64,000 nt of DNA from JAHTBL01 sp038532735 (GCA_038532735.1 JBCBAC010000006.1:73483-137482); one strand, 5' to 3'; counted from the first letter of the stretch, positions 8,663-18,086 are shown. Notes: generated by a model from the letters alone, not told the origin. Made by a program: numbers and translations.

Positions 8663-9336
8663 CACCCGCCCGAGATCGCCTCCCAAGCGCGATTGATCGC
8701 GATCATGCGTTTTTCAGCCATGCGGATCGCCTCTTCCGGCACACCGCGCGCGATCATGCTGTCGGGATGCGTCTCGCGCACCTTGTCGCGCCACGCTTTG
8801 CGGATGTCGGCCATCGGCGCGTCAGAAGGGACGCCCAGCACCTCGTAAGGATCCGGCTCCGCATCTGGCACAAACCGCGTGCGCACGCCTTTGAAGTCAC
8901 GCTCCGACATGCCGAAGATATCGGCGACCTGTTGCAAGAACTGATCCTCGTTGGGGTGGTATTCGCCATCCGCCATCGCGATGTGAAACAGCCCTTCGAT
9001 CAGGTCGGTCAGCGTGTCGATGTCATCCCCAAACATCCGTTTGATGCGCACCGCATAATCCTCGAACCCCGCAACGTCCTGACGCGCAAGGTTAAATACC
9101 TTCGCGGCATTCGCCTCTTCCTCGCGCGGGATGGTGAAGACTTCGCGAAACGCAGTAACCTCGTCGCGGGTCACAAGCCCATCGGCCTTGGCCATCTTGG
9201 CCCCCAGCGCGATCACCGCGATCGCAAAGGCCACGCTACGCTCTGGCGGGCTGCGGAGCGTGTCAAAGACAGCCGCCAACCCCTCGCCCGAGGCGAGGGC
9301 CGAAAGCGCGTCACCGATGCGGGTCCAAATCGACAT
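8662..9336 (-). CDS. TerB plus J-domain co-chaperone (DjlA-like, soluble)
   Basis: 224 residues. Residues about 30-150 form a TerB-like helical domain with repeated acidic metal-binding patterns (AKADGLVTRDEV and AMADGEYHPNEDQF). The C-terminus (about 165-224) is a DnaJ domain with PYEVLGV and the essential HPD at 190-192. This is the DjlA arrangement without its N-terminal membrane anchor. It presumably stimulates DnaK on particular clients. It is translationally coupled to the downstream EEP hydrolase. Confidence 0.88.
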   Translation of the reverse strand: MSIWTRIGDALSALASGEGLAAVFDTLRSPPERSVAFAIAVIALGAKMAKADGLVTRDEVTAFREVFTIPREEEANAAKVFNLARQDVAGFEDYAVRIKRMFGDDIDTLTDLIEGLFHIAMADGEYHPNEDQFLQQVADIFGMSERDFKGVRTRFVPDAEPDPYEVLGVPSDAPMADIRKAWRDKVRETHPDSMIARGVPEEAIRMAEKRMIAINRAWEAISGG

Positions 9337-9378
9337 AAGCGCACATTATCCCCTCACAACGGGGATGTCAGTGCGGCT

Positions 9379-9864
9379 TTAGAGCATTTTCTGCATCAAA
9401 ACCAAATCGAACCAGCGGTCAAATTTGTAGCCGACCTCCCGCAGCGTCACGACCTCGGCATAGCCCAGTGCTGCGTGAAACCGCACGCCGGCTCGGTTCT
9501 CACCACTGACGCCCGCGAACATCGAATGAAAGCCTTGCGCTTTTGCATCTGACTCCAACGCAGCCATCAGCGCGCGGCCTATCCCTTTACCACGTGTTGC
9601 GGCGCCCAAGATGATCGAATGCTCCGCGGTGCGGGCATAGCCAACCCCGCCGCGGAACTGCCCATAGGTGCCAAAACCCTGAACGCCGCCCTCATCGACA
9701 ACCAGAAACGCATAACCCAGCGCTGCTTTCTCGTCGATCATGGCGCAGATGTCGCCGGTCGTCTTTTCGACGGCGTTGAAGGTGATGCCCGTATCCCGGA
9801 TCACCGGGTTCCAGATGGCGCAGATCGCCTCCGCATCCTCGGCTGTTGCAGCGCGTATGGTCAT
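9379..9864 (-). CDS. GNAT N-acetyltransferase, phosphinothricin/methionine-sulfoximine type
   Basis: 161 residues. It starts MTIRAATAEDAEAICAIWNPVIRDTGITF, typical of the PAT/MnaT branch that N-acetylates L-phosphinothricin or L-methionine sulfoximine and related metabolites. The acetyl-CoA loop is ATRGKGIGRALM, and the C-terminal RFHAALGYAEV is the usual FYxKxGF-like element. Its start overlaps the stop of the upstream VOC gene by four bases (9861-9864), so the two are probably one transcript. The physiological substrate is unknown. Confidence 0.87.
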   Translation of the reverse strand: MTIRAATAEDAEAICAIWNPVIRDTGITFNAVEKTTGDICAMIDEKAALGYAFLVVDEGGVQGFGTYGQFRGGVGYARTAEHSIILGAATRGKGIGRALMAALESDAKAQGFHSMFAGVSGENRAGVRFHAALGYAEVVTLREVGYKFDRWFDLVLMQKML

Positions 9865-10475
9865 GTAAGCACGCGAGTGCCGTGCGGCGTTTCAATCTCC
9901 GCCGTTAATCGCTTTTCGGGTCCTTCTGTCAAAGACATACGCGGATCTGCAAAATGCCCCTCAAGTGCTGCACGGACCTCGGCAATCGCCGGATGCGTGA
10001 TCTCCAGATGGGTCAAGCGGCAGCCACGATCCGGCAAACGCTTGGCCGGATGCGCGTCCCCCTCCCAAGCGATGACAGCGGGAAACGCCCCGTCGCAGGG
10101 CAGCTTGCCATCCGCAGGCACGGCCATTTGCCAGCGCAAATCCCCGCGCGCGAGCGGGACCGGTTGGCCGATCCCCGCAGGCAAAGCCGCAACGGCGGCA
10201 TCCATATCCGGGGTCTGCACGATCCAATTCGTCAGCCGTGTCGGACCTGAAAACCCATCCATATCGAACCAACGCGGATAGCTGGGCGCGGGGGCGTCTG
10301 GGTCAATCGCGATGACCTCCATATAGGCATCCCCCAGCCCCAAAAGCTGGTTATGGGTGCTGAAATGCGCGTGCTGACCGCCGGGCTCAAGACGCAACCC
10401 CAACGCCTCTTCCACCTCGGCGACACCGTCTTCCAACCGCGTCGTCGTGATGGCGAAATGATCAAAGCTCAGCAT
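9861..10475 (-). CDS. Glyoxalase-like (VOC superfamily) protein
   Basis: 204 residues. It begins MLSFDHFAITTTRLEDGVAEVEEALGL, with the first metal-site His, and contains LTHLEITHP with further potential ligands. The length and pattern fit the Glyoxalase_3-like proteins rather than methylmalonyl-CoA epimerase, which is near 135 residues. It lies five bases downstream of the mutase gene and overlaps the GNAT gene, so it is likely co-transcribed with scpA. Its role in propionate use is unproven. Confidence 0.8.
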   Translation of the reverse strand: MLSFDHFAITTTRLEDGVAEVEEALGLRLEPGGQHAHFSTHNQLLGLGDAYMEVIAIDPDAPAPSYPRWFDMDGFSGPTRLTNWIVQTPDMDAAVAALPAGIGQPVPLARGDLRWQMAVPADGKLPCDGAFPAVIAWEGDAHPAKRLPDRGCRLTHLEITHPAIAEVRAALEGHFADPRMSLTEGPEKRLTAEIETPHGTRVLT

Positions 10476-10480
10476 AGCGG

Positions 10481-12622
10481 TCAGCCTCGCGCCTCGCGGA
10501 TCAGACGCAGAATATCTTGGGCGGCTTCAGGGATATTCGTGCCGGGCCCAAAGATCGCTTTCACACCGGATTTATACAGGAAATCATAGTCTTGCTGCGG
10601 AATGACCCCGCCGCAAATGACGATGATATCGCCTGCCCCTGCCGCCTCCAACGCCGCCACCAGCTTGGGCGCCAAAGTCTTGTGACCCGCCGCTTGAGAG
10701 CTGATGCCGATCACGTGCACATCATTGTCAACCGCATCCTGCGCGGCTTCATCCGGGGTCTGGAACAACGGCCCCACATCCACGTCAAAGCCGATATCGG
10801 CAAAGGCGGTGGCGATCACTTTCGCGCCGCGATCATGCCCGTCCTGCCCCATTTTGACGACAAGCATCCGCGGGCGACGGCCCTCGTCTTCGGCGAAATC
10901 CTCAACCGATTTTTGGATCGCGGCGAAACCTTCGTCACCCTCATAGGCCGCGCCATAAACTCCGGCGAGCGTCTTCACTTCGGCGCGGTGACGGCCGAAC
11001 ACTTTTTCCATGGCCATGCTGATCTCTCCCACCGATGCCCGTGCGCGCGCGGCCTCGACCGCGGCTTCCAACAGATTGCCGCCTTCCGCGGCGCGACGTT
11101 CCACTTCTGCCAAAGCGGCATCGCAAGCCGCCTGATCACGCTCTGCACGGATCCGCTCCAACCGGGCCACCTGACCTTCGCGCACCTTGGCGTTGTCGAT
11201 ATCCAGGATGTCGATCTCGTCTTCCTGCTCCAACCGGTACTTGTTGACGCCAACGATCACGTCCTCGCCCCGGTCGATCAGCGCCTGACGACGCGCCGCC
11301 GATTCCTCGATCCGCAGCTTCGGCATGCCGGAGTTCACCGCTTTCGTCATGCCGCCCATCTCTTCGACTTCCTCGATCAGCTTCCAGGCTTCCTCGGCCA
11401 GCTCATGGGTCAGGCTTTCGACATAATAGCTGCCCGCAAGCGGATCGACGACATTGGTAACGCCGGTTTCTTCCTGCAATATCAACTGGGTGTTGCGGGC
11501 GATACGGGCGGAGAATTCGGTCGGCAGCGCAATCGCCTCATCCAGCGCATTGGTGTGCAGCGATTGCGTGCCCCCCAGCGCGGCGGCCATCGCTTCGTAA
11601 GCGGTGCGCACCACGTTGTTATAGGGGTCTTGCTCTTGCAAGCTCACACCAGAAGTCTGGCAATGCGTGCGCAACATCATGGAGCGTTCGTTCTTCGGCT
11701 CAAACTCCGACATGATGCGGTGCCACAATAGCCGTGCGGCGCGCAGCTTGGCCGCCTCCATGAAGAAGTTCATGCCGATCGCGAAGAAGAACGACAGCCG
11801 ACCCGCGAACTTGTCGACATCCATGCCCCGGTCGATCGCCGCGCGCACATATTCGCGCCCGTCGGCCAGCGTATAGGCCAGCTCCTGCACAAGGTTCGCG
11901 CCAGCTTCCTGCATGTGGTAGCCCGAGATCGAGATCGAGTTGAACTTGGGCATCTCGTTCGAGGTATACTCAATGATATCTGCGATGATCCGCATCGACG
12001 GCTCGGGCGGGTAAACATATGTGTTGCGGACCATGAATTCCTTCAGAATGTCGTTCTGAATGGTGCCTGCCAGCACGCTGCGGTCATGGCCCTGCTCTTC
12101 CCCGGTCACGATGAAATTCGCAAGGATCGGGATCACCGCCCCGTTCATCGTCATCGAGACAGAGACCTTGTCCAGTGGGATGCCGTCAAAGAGGATCTTC
12201 ATATCCTCCACACTGTCGATGGCCACGCCGGCCTTGCCGACATCGCCCTCCACCCGTGGGTGGTCGCTGTCATAGCCGCGATGCGTGGCCAGATCGAACG
12301 CGACCGAGACACCCTGCTGACCCGCCGCCAGCGCCTTGCGGTAAAACGCATTGCTTTCCTCAGCCGTGGAAAAGCCCGCATATTGCCGGATCGTCCAGGG
12401 GCGGCCTGCATACATCGTGGCTTTCACACCGCGCGTAAAAGGCGCCTGCCCGGGCAGAGAGCCCAGATGCCCCGCGCGCTCCAGATCGTCGGCCGTATAG
12501 ACCGGCTTGACCTTGATGCCTTCCAGCGTGTCCCAGGTCAGGTCCTCTACAGGACGCCCGCGAAGCTCCTTTTCGGCAATCTCAGCCCACTTGGCGTCTG
12601 GCTTTGCTGTCTTGTCCGTCAT
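10481..12622 (-). CDS. scpA: Methylmalonyl-CoA mutase (B12-dependent)
   Basis: Converts (R)-methylmalonyl-CoA to succinyl-CoA, the last step of propionyl-CoA assimilation. The product is a single 713-residue chain combining the catalytic TIM barrel (TMYAGRPWTIRQYAGFSTAEESNAFY region, VAFDLATHRGYDSDHPRV region) and a C-terminal B12 domain. The base-off cobalt ligand is His596 in DGHDRG, with the downstream GxVxG-like loop VICGGVIP. The ATG at 12622 has GAGGA at good spacing and matches the family N-terminus. An overlapping sulfotransferase-like gene ends 41 bases inside this start. B12 for it could depend on cobQ, encoded elsewhere in the window. Confidence 0.96.
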   Translation of the reverse strand: MTDKTAKPDAKWAEIAEKELRGRPVEDLTWDTLEGIKVKPVYTADDLERAGHLGSLPGQAPFTRGVKATMYAGRPWTIRQYAGFSTAEESNAFYRKALAAGQQGVSVAFDLATHRGYDSDHPRVEGDVGKAGVAIDSVEDMKILFDGIPLDKVSVSMTMNGAVIPILANFIVTGEEQGHDRSVLAGTIQNDILKEFMVRNTYVYPPEPSMRIIADIIEYTSNEMPKFNSISISGYHMQEAGANLVQELAYTLADGREYVRAAIDRGMDVDKFAGRLSFFFAIGMNFFMEAAKLRAARLLWHRIMSEFEPKNERSMMLRTHCQTSGVSLQEQDPYNNVVRTAYEAMAAALGGTQSLHTNALDEAIALPTEFSARIARNTQLILQEETGVTNVVDPLAGSYYVESLTHELAEEAWKLIEEVEEMGGMTKAVNSGMPKLRIEESAARRQALIDRGEDVIVGVNKYRLEQEDEIDILDIDNAKVREGQVARLERIRAERDQAACDAALAEVERRAAEGGNLLEAAVEAARARASVGEISMAMEKVFGRHRAEVKTLAGVYGAAYEGDEGFAAIQKSVEDFAEDEGRRPRMLVVKMGQDGHDRGAKVIATAFADIGFDVDVGPLFQTPDEAAQDAVDNDVHVIGISSQAAGHKTLAPKLVAALEAAGAGDIIVICGGVIPQQDYDFLYKSGVKAIFGPGTNIPEAAQDILRLIREARG

Positions 12623-13637
12623 GGATTTGTCCTCGTGTTGGGCTCGCGCGCCGCTCTGCGGCGGCGTCGGCAAGCCATTCATTTTCCTCGATTATCTCTG
12701 TCTTGTCGGGTGACTGAACGAATGTCGCACATCCGTCAGCCCCGTTTTTGAGCCAGCGGATATCGCTGGCATATTGGGCCCGCAGCGCCATTTGCTGCGC
12801 GCCGTCAAAAGGCATCCAGCGGTCGGCCTCGCCAGTGAAGAAGGCCAGCGCCTCCGCCTCTCCGCGCTCGGCCACGAGCTGCTGAAGATTCGCGTCGCTT
12901 TGGCCTTTGTGATGCCACGCGCGCGCACCTTTCAACGGCAAGGGCGCATTGGTCCCGGTCATAAGGCGCAGCTGCTTTTCCGGTTGTCCCGCCATGGCTT
13001 CAAACGGCCAGACCACCAGATGCGCCGCGGGAAATGCATCCGACAACTCGGTCACCATATGCCGCCAGCGACGTGGCTGCGTGACCAAACGGTCCAACTG
13101 GCCTTTCATCGGCACCGAATGGCCTGACGCCACAGCATAGCCAAGGCTGGATGCCCAGTATTCATCATAGCTACGCACACACAGAACGATCCGCGTGCAG
13201 CTGTCGGCAAATGCTTCACGCATCCGCGCCATACGCGCGGCCAGCCCAGGGTAAAGCCGTTCTTCGCGCAGGTTATTGCGCATCGCCCCGATCATGTTCT
13301 CCTCCGACACGATCAGATGAGAGACGCCGAGCTTCTGCATGCGGTCCATCTCCATCCGGATCAATCCGCAAGAGCGTTGCGCGCGTTTGAACCCGTGTGC
13401 CGTGACCTGATCAGGCCGTCCCAAAAGCCCGCTCATCATCCCCTTGCGCAGCCGCTTTGGCCGCCACGACACGATGCCCAGCCGTTTGAGCATCCGCTCG
13501 TTATTGGCCAGATAGCTTTGAAACGTCGTGGTCCCCGTCCGGTGGGAGCCAAGATGCAAGATCACATCCATCGCGGCACATGCCTTTTGGTAAAGGGCGG
13601 TCCAGACCGCCGGTCGCAGTTGATACTGGACCCCCAT
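12582..13637 (-). CDS. Sulfotransferase-like protein
   Basis: About 351 residues. VILHLGSHRTGTTTFQSYL (near residues 25-43) is the P-loop-like PAPS-binding signature of cytosolic and Golgi-type sulfotransferases, and RIVLCVRSYDEYWAS supplies the 3'-phosphate Arg/Ser region. It would sulfate an unknown acceptor, perhaps cell-surface sugar. The start is uncertain: ATG at 13637 has AGAGG ten bases upstream, while ATG at 13571 begins right at the conserved core. The end overlaps the mcm start by 41 bases in another frame, which links the two genes in expression. Confidence 0.78.
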   Translation of the reverse strand: MGVQYQLRPAVWTALYQKACAAMDVILHLGSHRTGTTTFQSYLANNERMLKRLGIVSWRPKRLRKGMMSGLLGRPDQVTAHGFKRAQRSCGLIRMEMDRMQKLGVSHLIVSEENMIGAMRNNLREERLYPGLAARMARMREAFADSCTRIVLCVRSYDEYWASSLGYAVASGHSVPMKGQLDRLVTQPRRWRHMVTELSDAFPAAHLVVWPFEAMAGQPEKQLRLMTGTNAPLPLKGARAWHHKGQSDANLQQLVAERGEAEALAFFTGEADRWMPFDGAQQMALRAQYASDIRWLKNGADGCATFVQSPDKTEIIEENEWLADAAAERRASPTRGQIHDGQDSKARRQVG

Positions 13638-13748
13638 TAGCAGCGCGCCTCTGAGCAATCGGTTAACCTTGCGGCACCTTTAAACATCACATTTGATCTA
13701 TTCGTTTTTTTTGACAGAGCGCCTATATCCGACTGAGAAGGAGTGCCC

Positions 13749-14225
13749 ATGAAAACACTTGCCTCTCTGGTGCTGAGCGTTGGCCTGATTGCCCCCGCTT
13801 TTGCCGAGGACACCGCCACGACTATGTCCCTCCCGTCGCCCTTGGAAACCTGGCAGGAAGATCCGACCACGATCTTCAACGGCTCCGAGGTTGATATCGA
13901 CGATTTCAAGTGGATCGCGCGCCCCGTCGTCGTGTTCGCGACTTCGCCAGCCGATCCGCGTTTCGCCGAACAGATGGAGCTTTTGGCCGAACGCACCGAC
14001 GAGCTTATCGTGCGCGATGTCGTTGTGATTGTGGACACCGATGACGAAACCCTGTCGGACCTGCGCCGCAAGCTGCGCCCCCGCGATTTCATGATGGTCC
14101 TGATCGGCAAGGATGGCGGCGTGAAGCTGCGCAAGCCGTTCCCATATGACGTCCGGGAACTGACCCGCAGCATCGACAAGATGCCACTGCGCCAGCAGGA
14201 AATTCGCGAAAGACGGGGCAGCTGA
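13749..14225 (+). CDS. Exported DUF4174-type protein
   Basis: 158 residues. A signal peptide (MKTLASLVLSVGLIAPAFA) is followed by a thioredoxin-like domain. The segments RPVVVFATSPADPRF, LLAERTDELIVRDVVVIVDTD and FMMVLIGKDGGVKLRKPFPYDV match the DUF4174 family. No CxxC motif is present, so it is not a thiol oxidoreductase. It is probably periplasmic. The ATG at 13749 has AAGGAG five bases upstream. It is oriented against its neighbours and ends four bases before the convergent GT-C gene. Confidence 0.83.
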   Translation: MKTLASLVLSVGLIAPAFAEDTATTMSLPSPLETWQEDPTTIFNGSEVDIDDFKWIARPVVVFATSPADPRFAEQMELLAERTDELIVRDVVVIVDTDDETLSDLRRKLRPRDFMMVLIGKDGGVKLRKPFPYDVRELTRSIDKMPLRQQEIRERRGS

Positions 14226-14229
14226 TCCA

Positions 14230-15777
14230 TCAGGAGCCCCCTCCGAACCCGTCCATGAAGATCACCTGCGTGCCCTCTGGAAGATGCGGGGCGAACCGCA
14301 GCAGGGCGTCCTCCAACACCGCGACATGCTCTGGCGCGGTCGCGTAGGCTGCAACAAAATCTTCGCCCAGAAAGCCGCGACGCAGATCCAGCTTGAACTC
14401 CCCAACGCGTACCCAATCGGGGCCAATCGCACCGCCCAGCCAATCGTCATTGTCGTAGATCAGCGCGACGGGGACATCGCGCGCCTCTGTCAACTCGCCC
14501 GCCCAGCCCGGCACCGGATTGAAGATGCGCGCCTGACGAGCCTCGTGAGAGGCCAAGCCCCACAGATCAAGCACGTAGTTCGGGTTGCGCCAGGCCACCC
14601 AACCAAGATCGTTCACTGCCACATCTGTCTTCAGGTACTCTTTCGCGAACCGCGCCGTCTGCGCGTGCTGCAAGTAGATCGCCCGCGGATTGAACCGGTA
14701 CTCGTCCCAGGCATGGGGCATATACGTGGCCCCTGCACCCGCGATCAACACAGCGGGCAGGAACGCCGTCAGCTTTGAACCCGCTCCGTGTACCAAAACA
14801 ACCGCGCTGGCCGCGAGTGCAGTCAGAATGTAGTTCTCATACCGCTCCATCCAGCCGATCTGGCCGAAGACCAGATGCGCCAGCCCCGCAGCAGCCACAC
14901 CGAGGCTGACCCACCGGCGCAGGCCCGTCGTGGCCGTGCTCAGCGCGACCAGAACCGCGATGAAGCCCAGCATCAACAGCCCGGGTGTTTCCAGCAAATT
15001 GAGCCGGATCGTCCCAAACATGCGCGCCAGACGTCCCAGATCCGCGTCCTCCGCCCCGACCAGCTTGGCCTGCACAGAATTCGGCATCGGATCAAGGCCG
15101 AGTGACGTCAGATACCACACGAAAAGCGCAATCGGCGCGACGGCAAGCACCGTCGCCAATGCTGCGATGGCGAGTCGGCCAGAAAGCGCGATGACCCCTG
15201 CACCGACAAGCGCCAGCGCCAGCCCTTCCAGCCGCAACGCCGGAGCCAGCAGAATACCCGCCAACAAGACCCATGTGAGACGCTTCTCATCGGCCAGCAC
15301 AAAAAGGCCATAGACAATCGCAAGTGAAGCGGCGGCGTGCAGCGTGTGCTCCATTCCGGTCATCGCGACGCCTGCTGTATTCAGCGCCACCGGCCCCAAT
15401 AGCGCCAGCAACGCGCCCATCGCGCCCCGATAGCCTGCATGGGCGATCAAACGCCCCCAGAACAGCGCGACACCGGCCAATCCCACGACATTCCAGAAAA
15501 GCGGCAACCACCGCTGCGCATCCGTCCCGGCAAAGGGTGTCAGCAACAGCGGATAAAGCGGCGATGACCCGGGGGAGGTATACTCCCCCGCATTCACCCC
15601 ATAGCCGCCCATCGCGATCTGCTCTGCAATGGCAAGGTGAATGTAAACGTCATCAAGCGGGTATTCGAAAACCCCATTCGACCACGCCAAACCCCGCGCT
15701 TGCAGCACGACGAACCACACCGTCACGCCCAAAAGCGCGAGCAGCGGATAAAGGATGTGTGTCCGCTCAGAGGTCAC
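14230..15777 (-). CDS. GT-C-like polytopic membrane protein
   Basis: 515 residues with about ten hydrophobic helices. The first extracytoplasmic loop contains PLDDVYIHLAIAEQ and then GVNAGEYTSPGSSPLYPLLL, the acidic-pair pattern of GT-C glycosyltransferases that use polyprenyl-phosphate sugars. A soluble periplasmic C-terminal domain (about 370-515) follows. A sugar-transfer role is inferred from this architecture only. Its start overlaps the pccA stop (15774-15777), so it is probably translated from the pccA transcript although it has no obvious link to propionate. Confidence 0.7.
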   Translation of the reverse strand: MTSERTHILYPLLALLGVTVWFVVLQARGLAWSNGVFEYPLDDVYIHLAIAEQIAMGGYGVNAGEYTSPGSSPLYPLLLTPFAGTDAQRWLPLFWNVVGLAGVALFWGRLIAHAGYRGAMGALLALLGPVALNTAGVAMTGMEHTLHAAASLAIVYGLFVLADEKRLTWVLLAGILLAPALRLEGLALALVGAGVIALSGRLAIAALATVLAVAPIALFVWYLTSLGLDPMPNSVQAKLVGAEDADLGRLARMFGTIRLNLLETPGLLMLGFIAVLVALSTATTGLRRWVSLGVAAAGLAHLVFGQIGWMERYENYILTALAASAVVLVHGAGSKLTAFLPAVLIAGAGATYMPHAWDEYRFNPRAIYLQHAQTARFAKEYLKTDVAVNDLGWVAWRNPNYVLDLWGLASHEARQARIFNPVPGWAGELTEARDVPVALIYDNDDWLGGAIGPDWVRVGEFKLDLRRGFLGEDFVAAYATAPEHVAVLEDALLRFAPHLPEGTQVIFMDGFGGGS

Positions 15778-17774
15778 TCGAACTCCATGATCACATCGTC
15801 CACCGCAAGGCTATCGCCCGCCCCTGCGTTGATCTTGGTGACGGTGGTCGTCTTCTCGGCGCGCAGGATGTTCTCCATCTTCATCGCCTCAATCGTGCAA
15901 AGCGCCTGACCTTCCTGAACCCTGTCGCCCACGGCCACGTCCAGCTTTACCACCAAACCCGGCATCGGGCAGAGCAGCATCTTGGACGTATCAGGCGGCA
16001 GTTTCTCGGGCATCAGCGCGGCCAACTCAGCCTGACGCGGGCTGCGCACGTAAACGCGCAGCTCGGCCCCGCGGGTGCGCAGACGGAACCCACCAGAGGT
16101 CTTGTCGACCTTCAGCACCAACCGGCTTCCATCGATGTCGATCACGGCCAGACTGTCGCCGGGCGTCCAGTCGGACGAGACCCGCATGACCGAACCTTCC
16201 TCAAAGGAAACAGAGGCCCCTTCGCGGTCCGCACCAATACTCACGGGGAAATGCTGGCCCTGTGCCTGCACAACCCAATCCGTGCCTACGACACGCTCGT
16301 GATTGTCCATCCGACCCGACACACGGGTGCGGCGGATCTCGGCCACGCGGTACATCGCGGCAGCAGCGGCAGCCACCTGGCGCAGGTCGCCGTCAGGCAG
16401 ACTCACACCTTCGAAACCTTCGGGATATTCTTCCTCGATAAAGGCGGTAGTCATATCGCCCGAGATGAACTTGGGATGATCCATTACCGCCGACAGGAAC
16501 GGCAGGTTATGCCCGATCCCTTCGACCTCGAAGCTATCCAAAGCCACGCGCATCTCTTCAATCGCCGCCTCACGGGTCGGGGCCCACGTGCAGAGCTTGG
16601 CGATCATCGGATCGTAATACATGCTGATCTCGCCGCCTTCATAGACGCCGGTGTCATTGCGCACGATTGCGGTCTCTGTCGCCTCTTCCGCAGGCGGGCG
16701 GTAGCGGGTCAGACGACCAATCGACGGCAGGAAGCCGCGATAGGGGTCTTCGGCGTAAAGACGGCTTTCAATCGCCCAGCCATCGCGCTTCACATCCTCC
16801 TGCTTGATGGCCAGCTTTTCGCCATACGCCACGCGGATCATCTGCTCGACCAGGTCGATGCCGGTGATCAGTTCGGTCACAGGGTGTTCCACCTGCAGAC
16901 GCGTATTCATCTCAAGGAAATAGAAGTTCTTGTCGCCATCAACGATGAACTCAACCGTGCCAGCACTCGCATAGCCCACGGCGGCGGCCAGCGCACAAGA
17001 CTGTTCCCCCATCGCCTTACGGGTGGCTTCATCAAGGAAAGGCGACGGCGCTTCTTCGATGACCTTCTGGTTCCGTCGCTGGATGGAGCATTCACGCTCG
17101 TTCAGGTAAATCGTGTTGCCGTGCGTATCGGCCAAAACCTGAATTTCGATATGACGCGGCTGGGTGACGAACTTCTCGATGAAAATCCGGTCATCGCCAA
17201 AGCTGGAGGCCGCCTCGTTCTTTGATGACTGAAAGCCCTCGCGCGCCTCGTCATCCGACCAGGCAATCCGCATGCCCTTGCCGCCGCCGCCCGCAGACGC
17301 TTTGATCATCACCGGATAACCGATCTCGTTCGAGATTTTAACAGCTTCCTCAGCGTCTTCGATCAGCCCCATATAGCCCGGCACCGTGGAAACCTTGGCC
17401 TCCTGCGCGATCTTCTTGGAGGTGATCTTGTCCCCCATGCTCTCAATGGCGCCTTTGGGCGGGCCGATAAACGCAACACCCTCGGCCTCAAGCGCTTCCG
17501 CGAACTTCGCGTTCTCCGACAGAAAACCATAACCGGGATGCACGGCCTCGGCCCCGGTCTGGCGGATGGCGTCCATGACCTTGTCGATCACGATATAAGA
17601 CTGATTGGCAGGCGGTGGGCCGATATGCACCGCCTCATCGGCCATCTTCACATGCAATGCATTGCGGTCGGCATCCGAGTAGATCGCGACGGTCTGAATG
17701 CCCATCTTGCGCGCAGTCTTGATGACACGGCAGGCGATTTCCCCTCGGTTGGCAATCAGGATTTTCTTGAACAT
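15774..17774 (-). CDS. pccA: Propionyl-CoA carboxylase alpha (biotin) subunit
   Basis: 666 residues. The biotin carboxylase half starts MFKKILIANRGEIACRVIKTA, carries the ATP-grasp glycine loop SAGGGGKGMR and the catalytic EMNTRLQVEHPVTE. The middle section is the BT-type linker of PCC, and the C-terminal biotinyl domain has EAMKMEN with the biotinylated Lys632. With PccB it carboxylates propionyl-CoA to methylmalonyl-CoA in the cytoplasm. AAAGGACC precedes the ATG. It is separated from pccB by four small genes and followed by an overlapping GT-C gene. Confidence 0.96.
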   Translation of the reverse strand: MFKKILIANRGEIACRVIKTARKMGIQTVAIYSDADRNALHVKMADEAVHIGPPPANQSYIVIDKVMDAIRQTGAEAVHPGYGFLSENAKFAEALEAEGVAFIGPPKGAIESMGDKITSKKIAQEAKVSTVPGYMGLIEDAEEAVKISNEIGYPVMIKASAGGGGKGMRIAWSDDEAREGFQSSKNEAASSFGDDRIFIEKFVTQPRHIEIQVLADTHGNTIYLNERECSIQRRNQKVIEEAPSPFLDEATRKAMGEQSCALAAAVGYASAGTVEFIVDGDKNFYFLEMNTRLQVEHPVTELITGIDLVEQMIRVAYGEKLAIKQEDVKRDGWAIESRLYAEDPYRGFLPSIGRLTRYRPPAEEATETAIVRNDTGVYEGGEISMYYDPMIAKLCTWAPTREAAIEEMRVALDSFEVEGIGHNLPFLSAVMDHPKFISGDMTTAFIEEEYPEGFEGVSLPDGDLRQVAAAAAAMYRVAEIRRTRVSGRMDNHERVVGTDWVVQAQGQHFPVSIGADREGASVSFEEGSVMRVSSDWTPGDSLAVIDIDGSRLVLKVDKTSGGFRLRTRGAELRVYVRSPRQAELAALMPEKLPPDTSKMLLCPMPGLVVKLDVAVGDRVQEGQALCTIEAMKMENILRAEKTTTVTKINAGAGDSLAVDDVIMEFE

Positions 17775-17816
17775 TATCAGGTCCTTTCCAGACGGCCCGC
17801 AGGCCGCAAAACATGC

Positions 17817-17853
17817 AAAAAGGCCGCGCGGAGCAATGCTCCGGCGGCCTTTT
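17817..17853 (-). terminator. Strong intrinsic terminator of the small lipoprotein gene
   Basis: GGCCGC-G-CGGAGC (17822-17834), loop AAT, then GCTCCG-GCGGCC (17838-17849): a 12-bp stem with one bulge, flanked by A- and T-runs on both strands. It lies after the lipoprotein stop (17880) and before pccA, so it separates pccA from upstream transcription and can act in either direction. Confidence 0.9.
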
Positions 17854-17879
17854 CAGAAGTGTGAATTTCAGATGGACGG

Positions 17880-18086
17880 TTAGCGGAGCGCACGCTCCAC
17901 ATCGTCAGCCAGCGCGCCAGCCGCCGCACCGACAAGTGCGCCAGTGGCCATTCTGCCGCCAACAGCCGCAGAGCCGACGCCACCAACGGCCGCACCAACA
18001 GCGGCCCGTTCAACGTCGTTGCCCATGCAACCCGAAAGCAGTGTGGCTGTCGCAAACGCCGCCAACGTAAGTTTAGCAAATCGCAT
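17880..18086 (-). CDS. Small lipoprotein with glycine-zipper segment
   Basis: 68 residues. MRFAKLTLAAFATATLLSGC is a lipoprotein signal ending in a lipobox (LSGC, Cys20). The mature part is a Gly/Ala-rich zipper (AAVGAAVGGVGSAAVGG, then ATGALVGAAAGALA), as in small outer-membrane-associated glycine-zipper proteins. The ATG at 18086 is preferred because GAGGAG lies upstream and the signal peptide begins there; a ten-codon extension is possible but unlikely. It is followed by a strong terminator, so it forms its own transcription unit within the pcc region. Confidence 0.83.
   Translation of the reverse strand: MRFAKLTLAAFATATLLSGCMGNDVERAAVGAAVGGVGSAAVGGRMATGALVGAAAGALADDVERALR

Noticed and set aside
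9861..10475. VOC protein directly downstream of mcm as the missing methylmalonyl-CoA epimerase
   Set aside because: It is about 204 residues and lacks the pattern of the short epimerase; it looks like a Glyoxalase_3-type protein. Position alone is not enough.
13711..13729. TTGACA and TATATC as a promoter for the DUF4174 gene
   Set aside because: The spacing between the two hexamers is only 7 bases, too short for a sigma-70 promoter.
15324..17225. Long open frame on the + strand opposite pccA
   Set aside because: It is a shadow of GC-rich codon use in pccA; the product has no domain, no ribosome binding site and a low-complexity His/Arg-rich composition.
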